The notes under the pieces were generated by a model. That model was not told the origin of the DNA. It searched no databases and was given only the letters and a program-made list of their open reading frames with translations. A program made the position numbers and the translations under genes. 64,000 nucleotides of DNA, from the NCBI GenBank assembly GCA_903901335.1, contig CAIUQR010000057.1, positions 16,295-80,294 on the forward strand. The letters run 5' to 3'. Of the stretch, positions 26,429 to 36,108 are shown one piece after another. Every line of letters begins with the position of its first letter. Position 1 is the first letter of the stretch. This stretch comes from an uncultured delta proteobacterium. GTDB taxonomy: Bacteria; Desulfobacterota; Desulfobulbia; Desulfobulbales; Desulfocapsaceae.

Positions 26429-27343
26429 TTGGCCCAATTCAAGAAAATTTATATAGAAATCACCAATTGGTGCAATCTTGCCTGCAGTTTCTGCCAGCCC
26501 AGCCGGAGGCTCAAGGCCTTTATGGCGCCGGATGAGTTTGCGGAGATTCTGCGGAAGGTTTCCGGTTTCACGGAGCATATCTCTCTCCATGTTCTGGGTG
26601 AGCCCCTGCTCCATCCCGATCTCGGTCTCCTGTTTGATATCAGCAGGAGCCACGGATTTCATGTGAATCTGACCACAAACGGGACACTTCTTTCACAAAA
26701 AGGGGAGATGCTGCTCGCAAAGACGTCCCTGCGGCAGGTGAATATCTCGCTGCACAGTATCGAACAGTTCCGATCAGCCGAGGAAGTTGATCGGTATATG
26801 GATGGGGTTTTGGATTTTATCCGGGCGGCCGGCAGCCCGCCACCGCTGTTTATCAACCTGCGATTGTGGAATCTGCACAGTGATGCCTCTCTCCTGAACG
26901 AGAAGATTCTGGAACGGCTGGCATCTTTCTTTAAGCGGCCTGTTACAATCGCAGAACATTGTACTCCCGGCCGGAACGTCGCTCTTGCCCAGGGGATCTT
27001 TCTCAGCCGGGACTGTCGATTTATCTGGCCCCATGCCCCGGCACCGGATCTTGGCAGCCAGGGATACTGCCGGGGGCTGAAAGATCATATCGCCGTCCTG
27101 GTGGATGGGACCGTTGTGCCCTGTTGTCTGGATGCAGAGGCAGATATCCCGCTGGGGAACCTCCATTTTAGCGGCTTGACCGAGATCCTGGCAGCTCCTC
27201 GCACCGTAGCGATGAGGAAGGGGTTTTCCCGGCGGCTGGTGGCCGAACCTCTCTGCCGTCGATGCAGTTACAGGGCACGATTCCTGACTGGTGAGAAACA
27301 ATCAATCCCTTATACGTTTGGCCTTCAGTTTTCCGTGATTTAA
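26429..27343 (+). CDS. Radical SAM/SPASM-type protein
   Basis: A 304-residue radical SAM enzyme starting at a TTG at 26429 with GGGAAGA upstream. The cluster motif CNLACSFC (CX3CX2C) is near residue 15-22, followed by LHVLGEPLLHPDL and LTTNGTLL typical of the fold. A C-terminal cysteine set (YCRGL, VPCCLDAE, LCRRCSY) looks like a SPASM or twitch extension binding one or two more Fe-S clusters. Members modify peptides or act in cofactor or carbohydrate metabolism. No precursor peptide is apparent next door. It lies ~65 nt after the cyclase gene. Confidence 0.87.
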   Translation: MAQFKKIYIEITNWCNLACSFCQPSRRLKAFMAPDEFAEILRKVSGFTEHISLHVLGEPLLHPDLGLLFDISRSHGFHVNLTTNGTLLSQKGEMLLAKTSLRQVNISLHSIEQFRSAEEVDRYMDGVLDFIRAAGSPPPLFINLRLWNLHSDASLLNEKILERLASFFKRPVTIAEHCTPGRNVALAQGIFLSRDCRFIWPHAPAPDLGSQGYCRGLKDHIAVLVDGTVVPCCLDAEADIPLGNLHFSGLTEILAAPRTVAMRKGFSRRLVAEPLCRRCSYRARFLTGEKQSIPYTFGLQFSVI

Positions 27344-27543
27344 GGCTACAATGAATTAGAGGCTGGTGGAATACCTCAGCGCCGGGAACGATAAAATCAA
27401 AGGTAGTGTCAAAATACTCGCCAGTCAGCTTGAACAGGCCTGCCTGATCCGGAGGTCTGAGTTGTTTCCCTGCCTGAACCAAAGGCAGGCCATGTACACA
27501 TGTTGTGAAGTTCAACCCAAACCCTTAACCAAGGAGGATGTCC

Positions 27544-27756
27544 ATGTCTAAGAGTGTTTATAAGGTTATAGAATTGGTTGGATCAAGTCCGGTATCGTGG
27601 GAAGACGCTACCCAGAATGCCGTCAAAACCGCAGGACTGAGCCTGCGCGACCTGCGTATTGCCGAGGTCGAAAAACTGGATATGGTCATAGAGGAAGACA
27701 AGGGGGTCATCTTTCGGGCACGTTTGAAAATATCTTTCAAGATCCTTTCCGAATAA
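27544..27756 (+). CDS. Dodecin, flavin-binding protein
   Basis: Seventy residues from the ATG at 27544; AGGAGG at 27532-27537 gives a 6-nt spacing (ATG at 27538 would be too close). The sequence SVYKVIELVGSSPVSWEDA, then AEVEKLDMVIEEDKG and a final FRARLKISFKI is the complete dodecin beta-alpha-beta-beta fold with the flavin-stacking tryptophan W in SWEDA. Dodecins are dodecameric shells that store or buffer flavin or CoA. Confidence 0.95.
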   Translation: MSKSVYKVIELVGSSPVSWEDATQNAVKTAGLSLRDLRIAEVEKLDMVIEEDKGVIFRARLKISFKILSE

Positions 27757-27942
27757 AGGACCTGGCCGTATGTACCCGAGACCATGGAAGTTATGATCTG
27801 TGGTCTCGATATTCTTCTTACACAAACACCTCCCCTGTGGTTTCTGCCGCACTTCTGAGCGGGGGCCTCCAGTCTTTAAACCGTGCAGCATATTCTTTTT
27901 TCCAATTGTAAAGTGGACCGAAAATTTTGCCAGCCTAAGCCT

Positions 27943-28617
27943 GTGTTTGATAGAGACAAGCGTTTGCGGAAAACAAAAGTGATCTGTGCGTCTCTGGTCG
28001 CTGTCGTCATAGCAACGGCCACCGTGGGCAGGGCGGATGATCTTGCCGTAAGCCGCTTCAGTGTCGAAGGCCTTTCCGGCTGGACGCCCAAGAGCTTTAA
28101 AGGGACCACTGACTATCGTCTGGTGGACGACAATGGGCGGACGGTTGTCAAGGCCACAAGTAATGCCGCAGCTTCGGGCCTGGTGAAAAAGATACGCTTC
28201 GACCCGGTGACATATCGTTATCTGAGATGGTCGTGGAAAATCGATCATATCATCAAAGATGGGGACGAGAAATCCAGGGCCGGAGACGACTACGCCGCCC
28301 GGCTGTATGTAATTTTCCCGGGCCGTTTTTTCTGGCAGGTGAGGGCAATCAATTACATCTGGGCCAACAAGCTGCCGAAAGGGGAATCCCTTCCAAATAC
28401 GTACACCGCTGAAGATATGATGGTGGCCGTTGAGTCCGGACCTTCTCAGGCCGGTCAGTGGATAACCGAGGAGCGCGATATACTGGCTGACTATCGGTAC
28501 CTTTTTGGAGAAGATCCAAAGGGAGCCGAAGGGATAGCCATGATGACGGATACTGATAACACCGGCGGCAGTGCCGTTGCCTGGTATGGAGAGATCGTCA
28601 TTTCAACGAAACCATAA
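27943..28617 (+). CDS. DUF3047 exported protein
   Basis: A 224-residue protein if it starts at the GTG at 27943; TTG 27964 or GTG 27883 are alternatives, as no clear ribosome site is seen. A signal peptide follows (VICASLVAVVIATATVGRA). The mature part holds DUF3047 features: LRWSWKI, the ARLYVIFPG segment, the NYIWANKLPKG segment and the final MTDTDNTGGSAVAWYGEI. Periplasmic, function unknown. Members probably adopt a jelly-roll-like, possibly carbohydrate-binding, fold, but that is a guess. Confidence 0.87.
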   Translation: MFDRDKRLRKTKVICASLVAVVIATATVGRADDLAVSRFSVEGLSGWTPKSFKGTTDYRLVDDNGRTVVKATSNAAASGLVKKIRFDPVTYRYLRWSWKIDHIIKDGDEKSRAGDDYAARLYVIFPGRFFWQVRAINYIWANKLPKGESLPNTYTAEDMMVAVESGPSQAGQWITEERDILADYRYLFGEDPKGAEGIAMMTDTDNTGGSAVAWYGEIVISTKP

Positions 28618-28900
28618 TCGAATCAGGCTCATACGCATTTGATCGGAGCGGGCGAAAAGCATGCTGCGGTCAGGGGTTGTTCTGTCGACGAAGCGTTAGG
28701 AAACCAAAGAATTCGATTGTCCCTGAGCTTTCATAGTGGTAAGGTCCAAAAAATCAAAAACGCCCCTTTTTAATCTCGTCGCCATTGGCCGTTGTCTTTC
28801 CCTTACCGGGATCTTCACTCTGAGCAGCAGAAAAATGAAGGGAACAGGTGGTGAAGAGTTTTTATAAGAGAAAGCTCGGCATTGTTAATCGTGGAATGTT

Positions 28901-30862
28901 ATGAGAAATATACTCGCCAATCTATTGTACGAACAGCCAAGGATTCTTTGGAATCTCCTTCTGAGGATTAATTTCTGGATCGTCCTTCTGATTGATATTT
29001 CTCTTATCGTACTTGCTCATTTCCTTGCCTACCTGGTCCGGTTCGATTGGGAAATCGTCAGGGAAATTCCCCGGATCGTCAGTCTTCTTCCGCTCCTGAT
29101 AATAGCCAAGATTCTTGTTTTTTATATATTCGGTCTCTATCGCGGAATGTGGAGATACACTAGCGTTGCCGATTTGAAAAACATTGCCAGAGCAGTGGCG
29201 GTATCTTCCGGGGTTATGGTCACATTCGTTGTGTATTTCAATCGCTTTGAAGGGTTTTCGCGGTCGGTTTTTTTCATGGATGCCGTTTTTACCTTCTTAC
29301 TGATCTGTGTTCATCGGGGCACAATTCGTTATCTGTTCCAGAACAAGGATCTGATTTCATCGTTTGCTCAACACAATGAGAAAAAAAGGAAAAAAAAGCT
29401 ACTGCTCATCGGTGCGGGTGCTGCAGCCGAAAAGGTTATCCGGGAGATCATGGATAACGCCAGTGTACTGTATGAGGTTGTCGGCCTGGTGGACGATAAC
29501 CCGAGGAAGCATGGCCTGAAAATCCACGGGATACCAGTAGTAGGCGGTGTTGATAAATTGAAGGAATGCATTGTCAGAACCAGGGCCGAGGAAATTCTGA
29601 TTGCAGTTGCTTCGGCATCCGGGGAGCAGATGAAACGGATTGTCGATGCCTGTCAGAAAACAAAAATTGCCTTCAAGGTGTTGCCCAGCATCGGCGAGAT
29701 AATCAAGGGAAAACTGAGCGTGACCTCAATGCGAGAGATAGCCTATAAAGATCTGCTCGGGCGCCCCTCGGTTCACCTTGATCAACAGGAGATCGGCCGC
29801 TACCTCACCGGGCGGATAATACTGGTGACCGGAGCCGGTGGTTCCATCGGCTCTGAGTTGTGTCGGCAAATTATCAAATTTGATCCGAAAAAGATCATTC
29901 TGGTGGATGCAGGAGAGGAGAATCTTTATAACATTCAGATGGAACTTCAGTATGAGCATCATTTCCATGACTATGTCCCGGTCCTGTGTAAAATCCAGAA
30001 CAAGAATCTGCTTGATACGCTCTTTTGTGAGTACGAACCTGCGGTTGTTTTTCATGCTGCGGCCTATAAGCATGTTCCTCTGATTGAAACCAATCCGTGG
30101 GAGGCAGTCTTTAACAATGTATTCGCCACGAGAAACCTGATAGAGACCGCGCTGTCTTACAAAACCGAACGCTTTGTCATTGTCTCGACCGACAAGGCGG
30201 TACGACCTACAAACGTCATGGGCGCCTCGAAAAGACTGACCGAGCTTCTTATGCTCGCCTATTGTCAGGAGCAGCCGGATACTACAACCTTTATGGCTGT
30301 CCGCTTCGGCAACGTCCTTGGCTCTTCCGGTTCGGTCATTCCTCTGTTCAAGCGGCAGATAGAAAAAGGCGGACCCGTTACCGTCACCGATCCGGAGATG
30401 ACCCGTTATTTCATGTCCATCGAGGAAGCAGCCCAACTTATCCTTCAGGCCGGGGCCATGGGTACCGGCGGAGAGATCTTCCTCTTGAAGATGGGGATCC
30501 CGATAAAAATCGCCAACCTGGCCCATGACCTCATTCAACTCATGGGCTATGAACCGGAGACCGAGATAAAGATTATCTACACCGGCCTTAGGCCCGGAGA
30601 AAAGCTCTACGAGGAGCTTATTACCGAAGGTGAAGGCATCGTCCCTACAAAGCATGAAAAAATCATGGTACTGCACGGTAACGGCATGTCGTATCATGAG
30701 CTGGAGCAGCTACTCGATGAACTGGCTGACAAGGCGAAATCTCATGATGCAACCGGACTCAAAGAGGTGCTCAAGAAAATAATCCCCGAATATACTCCTG
30801 ATTTGGAGGCAAGATCGATCATAGGGCCACCTCAGAGTGATGTCCGGAAATTGCGCAATTAA
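28901..30862 (+). CDS. Membrane-bound nucleoside-diphosphate-sugar 4,6-dehydratase (PglF/CapD/WbpM family)
   Basis: A 653-residue polysaccharide biosynthesis protein. Four N-terminal membrane helices (~20-140), then a CoA-binding-like fold (LLLIGAGAAAEKVIREI), then a C-terminal SDR dehydratase with ILVTGAGGSIGSELC, the STDKAVRPTNVMGASKR active-site segment and AVRFGNVLGSSGS. PglF and WbpM convert UDP-GlcNAc to the 4-keto-6-deoxy sugar. With the downstream PglE-, PglD- and PglC-like genes (43.5-45.9 kb) this would be the first step to UDP-di-N-acetylbacillosamine; a FlnB/Pse-type product is possible but the full set of neighbours favours bacillosamine. It opens the surface-sugar locus. Confidence 0.93.
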   Translation: MRNILANLLYEQPRILWNLLLRINFWIVLLIDISLIVLAHFLAYLVRFDWEIVREIPRIVSLLPLLIIAKILVFYIFGLYRGMWRYTSVADLKNIARAVAVSSGVMVTFVVYFNRFEGFSRSVFFMDAVFTFLLICVHRGTIRYLFQNKDLISSFAQHNEKKRKKKLLLIGAGAAAEKVIREIMDNASVLYEVVGLVDDNPRKHGLKIHGIPVVGGVDKLKECIVRTRAEEILIAVASASGEQMKRIVDACQKTKIAFKVLPSIGEIIKGKLSVTSMREIAYKDLLGRPSVHLDQQEIGRYLTGRIILVTGAGGSIGSELCRQIIKFDPKKIILVDAGEENLYNIQMELQYEHHFHDYVPVLCKIQNKNLLDTLFCEYEPAVVFHAAAYKHVPLIETNPWEAVFNNVFATRNLIETALSYKTERFVIVSTDKAVRPTNVMGASKRLTELLMLAYCQEQPDTTTFMAVRFGNVLGSSGSVIPLFKRQIEKGGPVTVTDPEMTRYFMSIEEAAQLILQAGAMGTGGEIFLLKMGIPIKIANLAHDLIQLMGYEPETEIKIIYTGLRPGEKLYEELITEGEGIVPTKHEKIMVLHGNGMSYHELEQLLDELADKAKSHDATGLKEVLKKIIPEYTPDLEARSIIGPPQSDVRKLRN

Positions 30863-30980
30863 TTCTCCTGGTTCTTGTGCTTAATAATAAAAGGTTGTTT
30901 TTTTGTTCTATACCTGCTTAGAGAAATCCCTGCATTGGGAAATGTAAGCGAGTGGATGGAGCGATGGAAAGAGATGAATT

Positions 30981-31832
30981 ATGGAAATACAGAAAGATAC
31001 ATGGACTACTGTTATACGCCCCCAAAGTGGATGGTTCGATGTCAATTTTGCAGAATTATGGAACTACCGGGATCTGATAGCGCTTTTCGTCCGGCGTGAC
31101 TTTGTTGCAACCTACAAGCAGACTATTCTTGGACCATTGTGGTTCTTGATCCAGCCACTTTTTACGACGGTTGTTTTTACAGTTGTGTTTGGAAACATTG
31201 CCAGGATCCCGACTGATGGACTGCCGCCCATGCTTTTTTATATGGCCGGCACTGTGGCATGGAATTACTTTGCTGCCTGTCTTAACTCGACCTCCAATAC
31301 CTTTGTGGCCAATGCCAACATTTTTGGTAAGGTCTATTTCCCTCGCTTGACCGTGCCTGTATCGGTTGTCATTGTCAATCTTCTGACCTTTACGATTCAG
31401 TTGTCCCTGTTTCTCGGATTCTTTTTCTACTTTTCACTGCGTGGAACACATCTACAGCCCTCTCTCTGGATACTTGCAACACCATTACTTGTTGTGCAGA
31501 TGGGCATACTTGGTCTGGGCATGGGATTGATCGTGTCTTCTCTTACCACAAAATATCGCGACCTTTCCTTTGCGGTCGGGTTTGGTACCCAGCTCTGGAT
31601 GTATGCTACTCCCATCGTCTACCCCATGTCGCAAATACCTGAGCGCTGGCAGTGGCTGTATGCACTCAACCCAATGGCGAGTATTGTGGAGACCTTTCGT
31701 TTCGCCTTTCTTGGTGCTGGCTCCGTCAATCTGCAACACCTTGCAATCAGTGCAGGGATGACACTGCTGATCTTTTTCGCAGGGATTGTGCTCTTCAGCA
31801 GAATTGAAAAGACATTTATGGATACGATCTGA
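30981..31832 (+). CDS. wzm: ABC transporter permease for polysaccharide export
   Basis: A 283-residue ABC-2-type permease with six helices. RRDFVATYKQTILGPLWFLIQPL and the conserved ANANIFGKVYFPRL segments are typical of Wzm/TagG. Wzm/Wzt move lipid-linked O-antigen or capsule chains, made in the cytoplasm, across the inner membrane. ATG at 30981, with GAGA upstream. The TGA is 4 nt before the wzt ATG, so the two are coupled. Confidence 0.94.
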   Translation: MEIQKDTWTTVIRPQSGWFDVNFAELWNYRDLIALFVRRDFVATYKQTILGPLWFLIQPLFTTVVFTVVFGNIARIPTDGLPPMLFYMAGTVAWNYFAACLNSTSNTFVANANIFGKVYFPRLTVPVSVVIVNLLTFTIQLSLFLGFFFYFSLRGTHLQPSLWILATPLLVVQMGILGLGMGLIVSSLTTKYRDLSFAVGFGTQLWMYATPIVYPMSQIPERWQWLYALNPMASIVETFRFAFLGAGSVNLQHLAISAGMTLLIFFAGIVLFSRIEKTFMDTI

Positions 31833-31836
31833 ATAT

Positions 31837-33126
31837 ATGGGTGACACCGTCCTTAAAGTAGAGCATCTCGGAAAGGAGTACCGCCTCGGCACTATCAGCC
31901 ACGGCACTCTCTATCGTGACCTGCAGAGCTGGAGTGCACGGCTGCGAGGTAAAGAGGACCCGAACTCAAAAATTTCGTCGGCCGGCGGCAAGGTTCAAAA
32001 CGGCACATTTACAGCCCTTGACGATGTCTCGTTTGAGGTTAAACAAGGTGACGTGCTCGGGATAATCGGAAGAAACGGCGCCGGCAAATCGACGCTGCTC
32101 AAGATTATCTCACGTGTCACTGCTCCGACTCGCGGTGAAATAAAAATCAGAGGCCGGGTAGCCAGCCTTCTGGAGGTCGGAACAGGGTTTCATCCCGAAC
32201 TGACAGGCAGAGAGAATATATTTCTAAACGGTACCATCCTTGGAATGACCAAGAAAGAGATTCATCGTAAGTTTGATGAGATAGTTGATTTTGCAGAGGT
32301 AGAAAATTTTATAGATACGCCGGTGAAACGTTATTCATCCGGCATGTATGTTAAGTTGGCATTTGCCGTTGCGGCTCATTTGGAACCGGAGATATTAATC
32401 ATTGATGAGGTGCTTGCGGTCGGTGATGTAAAATTCCAGAAAAAGTGTTTGGGTAAAATGCGGTCTATCGGCAATGAGGGACGCACGGTACTTTTTGTTA
32501 GTCACAATATGAATGCAATAGAGCAGCTTTGTAGTAAGGCAATTTTACTGCAAAATGGACACGTAGCATTGTCGACAGATCGCGTTAGATTGGCGATTAA
32601 TAAATATCTAAATAATGATCTTTCCAACAATGAGAGTGTCTGGGAACATGCGAATGAGACAAAAAACAGATTTTTCAATCTAACAAGGATGTATTTGTCG
32701 AATGTTCAGGATGAGATCATATATGATACGATCAGTAATAATGAAGTCGTATTTGTAAATATTGAGGGTGAAATTAAGGAATATGATAATGCGCTGCAAA
32801 TTGGATATGCACTATATAATGAAGACAACCAGTTGGTTTTTTGGAGTTTATTTAATGATGCAAAAGAAGATGATTGGCCAATAGTTACACCGGGGAAAAT
32901 CAGGTTTTATTCTTTGTTGCCACCAAGATTTCTAAATGAGGGGTCTTATAAATTAGAGTTGATTGCTGCTCTGTATTATAGAGAGTGGATAAATCAGCCA
33001 TGCGTCAATTCACCTTATATTTGCTTTAGCATTCAAGGTGGACTGAGTGATTCGCCATATTGGCTGGTTCGTCGTCCTGGATTACTTGCACCTGTTCTTT
33101 CTTGGCATACATCAAATCTTGATTAA
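31837..33126 (+). CDS. wzt: ABC transporter ATPase with C-terminal carbohydrate-binding domain
   Basis: About 429 residues from the ATG at 31837. The nucleotide-binding domain has Walker A GRNGAGKST, signature YSSGMYVKLAFA, Walker B EILIIDEVLAVGD and the switch His in FVSHN. Residues ~270-425 form a Wzt-C-type beta-sandwich that in E. coli O9a/O8 reads the terminal modification (methyl or phosphate) of the glycan. That fits the methyltransferase genes that follow: the cap would be recognised here before export. The last ~500 bases are markedly AT-rich, like the next two genes, suggesting they were acquired together. Confidence 0.94.
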   Translation: MGDTVLKVEHLGKEYRLGTISHGTLYRDLQSWSARLRGKEDPNSKISSAGGKVQNGTFTALDDVSFEVKQGDVLGIIGRNGAGKSTLLKIISRVTAPTRGEIKIRGRVASLLEVGTGFHPELTGRENIFLNGTILGMTKKEIHRKFDEIVDFAEVENFIDTPVKRYSSGMYVKLAFAVAAHLEPEILIIDEVLAVGDVKFQKKCLGKMRSIGNEGRTVLFVSHNMNAIEQLCSKAILLQNGHVALSTDRVRLAINKYLNNDLSNNESVWEHANETKNRFFNLTRMYLSNVQDEIIYDTISNNEVVFVNIEGEIKEYDNALQIGYALYNEDNQLVFWSLFNDAKEDDWPIVTPGKIRFYSLLPPRFLNEGSYKLELIAALYYREWINQPCVNSPYICFSIQGGLSDSPYWLVRRPGLLAPVLSWHTSNLD

Positions 33127-33134
33127 CTACTATT

Positions 33135-34352
33135 ATGTTTTTAGGTAACAGAATTAAAAATATTTTACCCTCATATAAGGTACTGGAAATTGGTCCAGGC
33201 GGTTCACCACATCCAAGGGCTAATGTCTTTCTTGAAAGAAGATTTGAAACCGAAAGTGAGGCATATGCACAGCGCGGATTTTCTCCTAAATTGTCTGATG
33301 AAACAAGGGTGGTTTTTTATAATGGAGGGGCATTCCCCTTTTCAGACAATGAGTTTGATTACGTAATTTGTTCTCACGTTCTCGAACATGTCCCAAATGA
33401 GGAAATTCATCAATTTGTTAGTGAAATTCAGAGGGTTGCGCAAAGAGGATTCATTGAATTCCCAAGCATATTCTATGAATTGATTAATTGGCAACCAGTC
33501 CATTTGTGGCTTATGAATTATAGAAATAATCACATATTCTTGTGTGATAAGGGACTTTTAAAATCGAATAATATTCACATGGCCATGCGTGAAATGTTTT
33601 ATGCAAAAGATGGTTATTTGAATAAGGCATTTGAGAAGTATTCCGATTTTTTCTTCTGTGGCTTTGAATGGGAAGGGGATGTAAATTATAGCATTATAGA
33701 CAATATTGATGAGCTAGTAACTGAAGATGATCTGAAAAATGTTAGAAATTTTTTTAAAAACATGAATACTTCCAGTACTACCCCAAAAGCATCTTGTACC
33801 ATGAATCTTGTGCCAAGAGTTTCTAATTACATTAGAAGACTAGTAGGGTACTTTCTGCCTACTCCAAAATATTATATTTCGAAAAACTCACTGATAGAGA
33901 AAAAAAATTTGGTTATTATAAAAAATAATGCTGAAATCAAGGATTATGTAATAATCAGAACCTTTACTAACCAAGTAGTTATTGGTGAATATACACAAAT
34001 AAATCCTTTTACAGTGATTTATGGTGGTAGTGGCGTGACTATTGGAAATAATGTAATGATAGCACCTCATTGCATGATCGCGGCTGGTGATCATGATTTC
34101 AAACAAATTGTGCTACCCATTAGATTTGCGGGCAATTTAACAAAGGGACCAATAATTATTGAAGATAATGTCTGGATTGGAGCGAACTGTACTATTACGG
34201 ATGGTGTGACAATAGGAAAAGATGCCGTTATAGCAGCAAATAGTGTTGTCACAAAGGATGTCAAACCGTATGACATCGTTGGAGGAGTTCCTGCTAGGTT
34301 TATTGCTAATAGATTGGAAATGAATGGGATTGATAAAGGGTGCGGATGTTAA
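33135..34352 (+). CDS. Class I methyltransferase fused to a left-handed beta-helix acyltransferase
   Basis: A 405-residue fusion. Residues ~10-200 are a SAM-dependent methyltransferase (VLEIGPGGSPHPRA, then FDYVICSHVLEHVPNEE). Residues ~270-395 are hexapeptide repeats of an O-acetyltransferase, with GSGVTIGNNVMIAP, IIEDNVWIGANCTIT and the C-terminal VGGVPARFIANR loop, like maltose O-acetyltransferase/WbbJ relatives. Methylating and acetylating modules on one chain would decorate the same polysaccharide. The gene is AT-rich and starts 8 nt after wzt. It is not split by a stop or frameshift, so the fusion looks genuine. Confidence 0.88.
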   Translation: MFLGNRIKNILPSYKVLEIGPGGSPHPRANVFLERRFETESEAYAQRGFSPKLSDETRVVFYNGGAFPFSDNEFDYVICSHVLEHVPNEEIHQFVSEIQRVAQRGFIEFPSIFYELINWQPVHLWLMNYRNNHIFLCDKGLLKSNNIHMAMREMFYAKDGYLNKAFEKYSDFFFCGFEWEGDVNYSIIDNIDELVTEDDLKNVRNFFKNMNTSSTTPKASCTMNLVPRVSNYIRRLVGYFLPTPKYYISKNSLIEKKNLVIIKNNAEIKDYVIIRTFTNQVVIGEYTQINPFTVIYGGSGVTIGNNVMIAPHCMIAAGDHDFKQIVLPIRFAGNLTKGPIIIEDNVWIGANCTITDGVTIGKDAVIAANSVVTKDVKPYDIVGGVPARFIANRLEMNGIDKGCGC

Positions 34353-35128
34353 GTCGACTTGTAGATCATCTTCGAGCAAACGATGAAATCGTTAATTATA
34401 ATGCCAGAACCAGAAATGCCTGGGTGGCAGATAAAGCGAGCAAACTAAAACAAGGCGTCCGGGTTTTAGATGCAGGTGCTGGTGAATGCCAATACGCACC
34501 CCTTTTTCGGCATTGTGAATATAAAACACAGGATTTTTCTAAATATTCTGGTACGCCTTCTGGCACATTAGCCGAAGATTGGAAATACGGGAAAATAGAT
34601 TATGTATGTGATATTACAAATATAAAAGTAGATAACGCTTCTTTTGATGTGGTGCTATGTACTGAAGTTCTTGAGCATGTACCCAGGCCAATTGAAGCTA
34701 TTCAAGAATTGGCTAGAGTGCTGGCACCAGGTGGCACGCTTCTTTTGACAGCACCGCTCTCAAGCGCAATCCATCAAAAACCGTATCATTATTATGGTGG
34801 ATTCTCAACTTTCTTTTATAAGAAGATTTTACCCGAATTTGGATTAGATATTACAGAGATTAAGCCTATTGGTGGGCTTATGAAGCATGTTGCCCAGGAA
34901 GTTTCAAGAGTTGGCCGCGTACTTGAAGAGCGCGCTCCAAAGAAACTATCTTTATTTTTAAGGTATGTATTAATGTGTTGGCTGCCGAAATATTTAGCAA
35001 AATTAGATGATGAAATTTTTGTTGAGGAATTTACTGTCGGATATATGGTTGAAGCCAGGAAACGTTGCGATCAAACGAACATCACTTCACCGAAAAATGG
35101 ACTATTGTTAAATAAAATTAAGTTCTAA
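34346..35128 (+). CDS. SAM-dependent methyltransferase
   Basis: About 260 residues; ATG at 34346 with AAAGGG upstream (GTG 34340 is possible). It overlaps the end of the previous gene by 7 nt. VRVLDAGAGECQYAPLF is the SAM motif and FDVVLCTEVLEHVPRP motif IV; a C-terminal helical region follows. It resembles type 11/25 glycan or lipid methyltransferases rather than a DNA enzyme. In context it may cap the glycan chain read by Wzt. AT-rich like its neighbours. Confidence 0.87.
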   Translation: MLSRLVDHLRANDEIVNYNARTRNAWVADKASKLKQGVRVLDAGAGECQYAPLFRHCEYKTQDFSKYSGTPSGTLAEDWKYGKIDYVCDITNIKVDNASFDVVLCTEVLEHVPRPIEAIQELARVLAPGGTLLLTAPLSSAIHQKPYHYYGGFSTFFYKKILPEFGLDITEIKPIGGLMKHVAQEVSRVGRVLEERAPKKLSLFLRYVLMCWLPKYLAKLDDEIFVEEFTVGYMVEARKRCDQTNITSPKNGLLLNKIKF

Positions 35129-35167
35129 TATCCCAATGCCAAAACTTAGAATATCCAGGCGCTTGAA

Positions 35168-36097
35168 ATGAATAGATGTTGTATCATTGGAGGATCGGGA
35201 TTCATTGGGCAACATCTCCTCCGACAGCTTGTGCCGACTGGCCGCGACGTCATAGTTCTCGACAGATGTCCAAAGCCGTTAGTTTCTCCATTTGAGAAAG
35301 TCACCTACCTTCAGGCGGATTATGCTGCCGGTTTGGATATTGACCGGATTCTTCCGGACCTGGACGAGATCATCCTGCTTGCGCATACCACTACGCCAAA
35401 GGCAAGCTTTGACGATCCTCTGACCGATCTGAGCAGTAATGTCCCTGCCGCGGTCAGACTGTTCGGGATTGCAGCTGATGCGGGAATAAAGAAGATTATT
35501 TTTGTCTCTTCCGGTGGGACAGTCTATGGGAAAGCAACGGATCTGCCCATTTCTGAAAGTCACTCGACGAACCCTATATCTCCCTATGGAATAACTAAGT
35601 TAACAATCGAAAAATATGCATTGATGTATCATGCGCTCAAATCTCTTCCAGTTGTCTGCGTCCGGCCGGGGAACGCATACGGAGAAGGGCAGCGGCCATT
35701 CTCCGGACAGGGCTTTATAGCGACAGCCATGGGTTCGATACTTCAAAGAAAGGAGCTGTCGGTATATGGAGAAACGGGGACTGTTCGTGACTATATCCAC
35801 ATCAGTGACCTGGTTGCAGGGATCATCGCCGCCCTCGAAGATGGAATTCCCGGTGAATGTTATAATATCGGCACTGGTATCGGGCACAATAATAAGCAGA
35901 TACTTGACAGACTGGGACCGCTTGCCGCGTCCTCTACGCTTGATATTCTCTACCAGACCTTGCCTGACCGGAGTTTTGATGTGCCGGTGAATATTCTTGA
36001 TTCCAGTAAACTGCGAAAACATACCGGCTGGCAACCAACAATCGGTTTTGAAGCCGGATTGCAACGCATGTGGGACTGGTTCCTGGAAACTCTCTAA
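35168..36097 (+). CDS. NAD-dependent sugar epimerase/dehydratase
   Basis: A 309-residue extended SDR of the UDP-glucose 4-epimerase/WcaG type. Rossmann motif IIGGSGFIGQHL at 7-18, VSSGGTVYG, and active-site YGITK (the YxxxK pair). C-terminal DYIHISDLVAGIIAAL and YNIGTG are normal for the family. It would convert an NDP-sugar for the glycan chain; the precise substrate cannot be told. AAG-rich spacing after the methyltransferase gene; the fucosyltransferase gene starts 11 nt after it ends. Confidence 0.88.
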   Translation: MNRCCIIGGSGFIGQHLLRQLVPTGRDVIVLDRCPKPLVSPFEKVTYLQADYAAGLDIDRILPDLDEIILLAHTTTPKASFDDPLTDLSSNVPAAVRLFGIAADAGIKKIIFVSSGGTVYGKATDLPISESHSTNPISPYGITKLTIEKYALMYHALKSLPVVCVRPGNAYGEGQRPFSGQGFIATAMGSILQRKELSVYGETGTVRDYIHISDLVAGIIAALEDGIPGECYNIGTGIGHNNKQILDRLGPLAASSTLDILYQTLPDRSFDVPVNILDSSKLRKHTGWQPTIGFEAGLQRMWDWFLETL

Positions 36098-36108
36098 AGG
36101 AACGGCCG

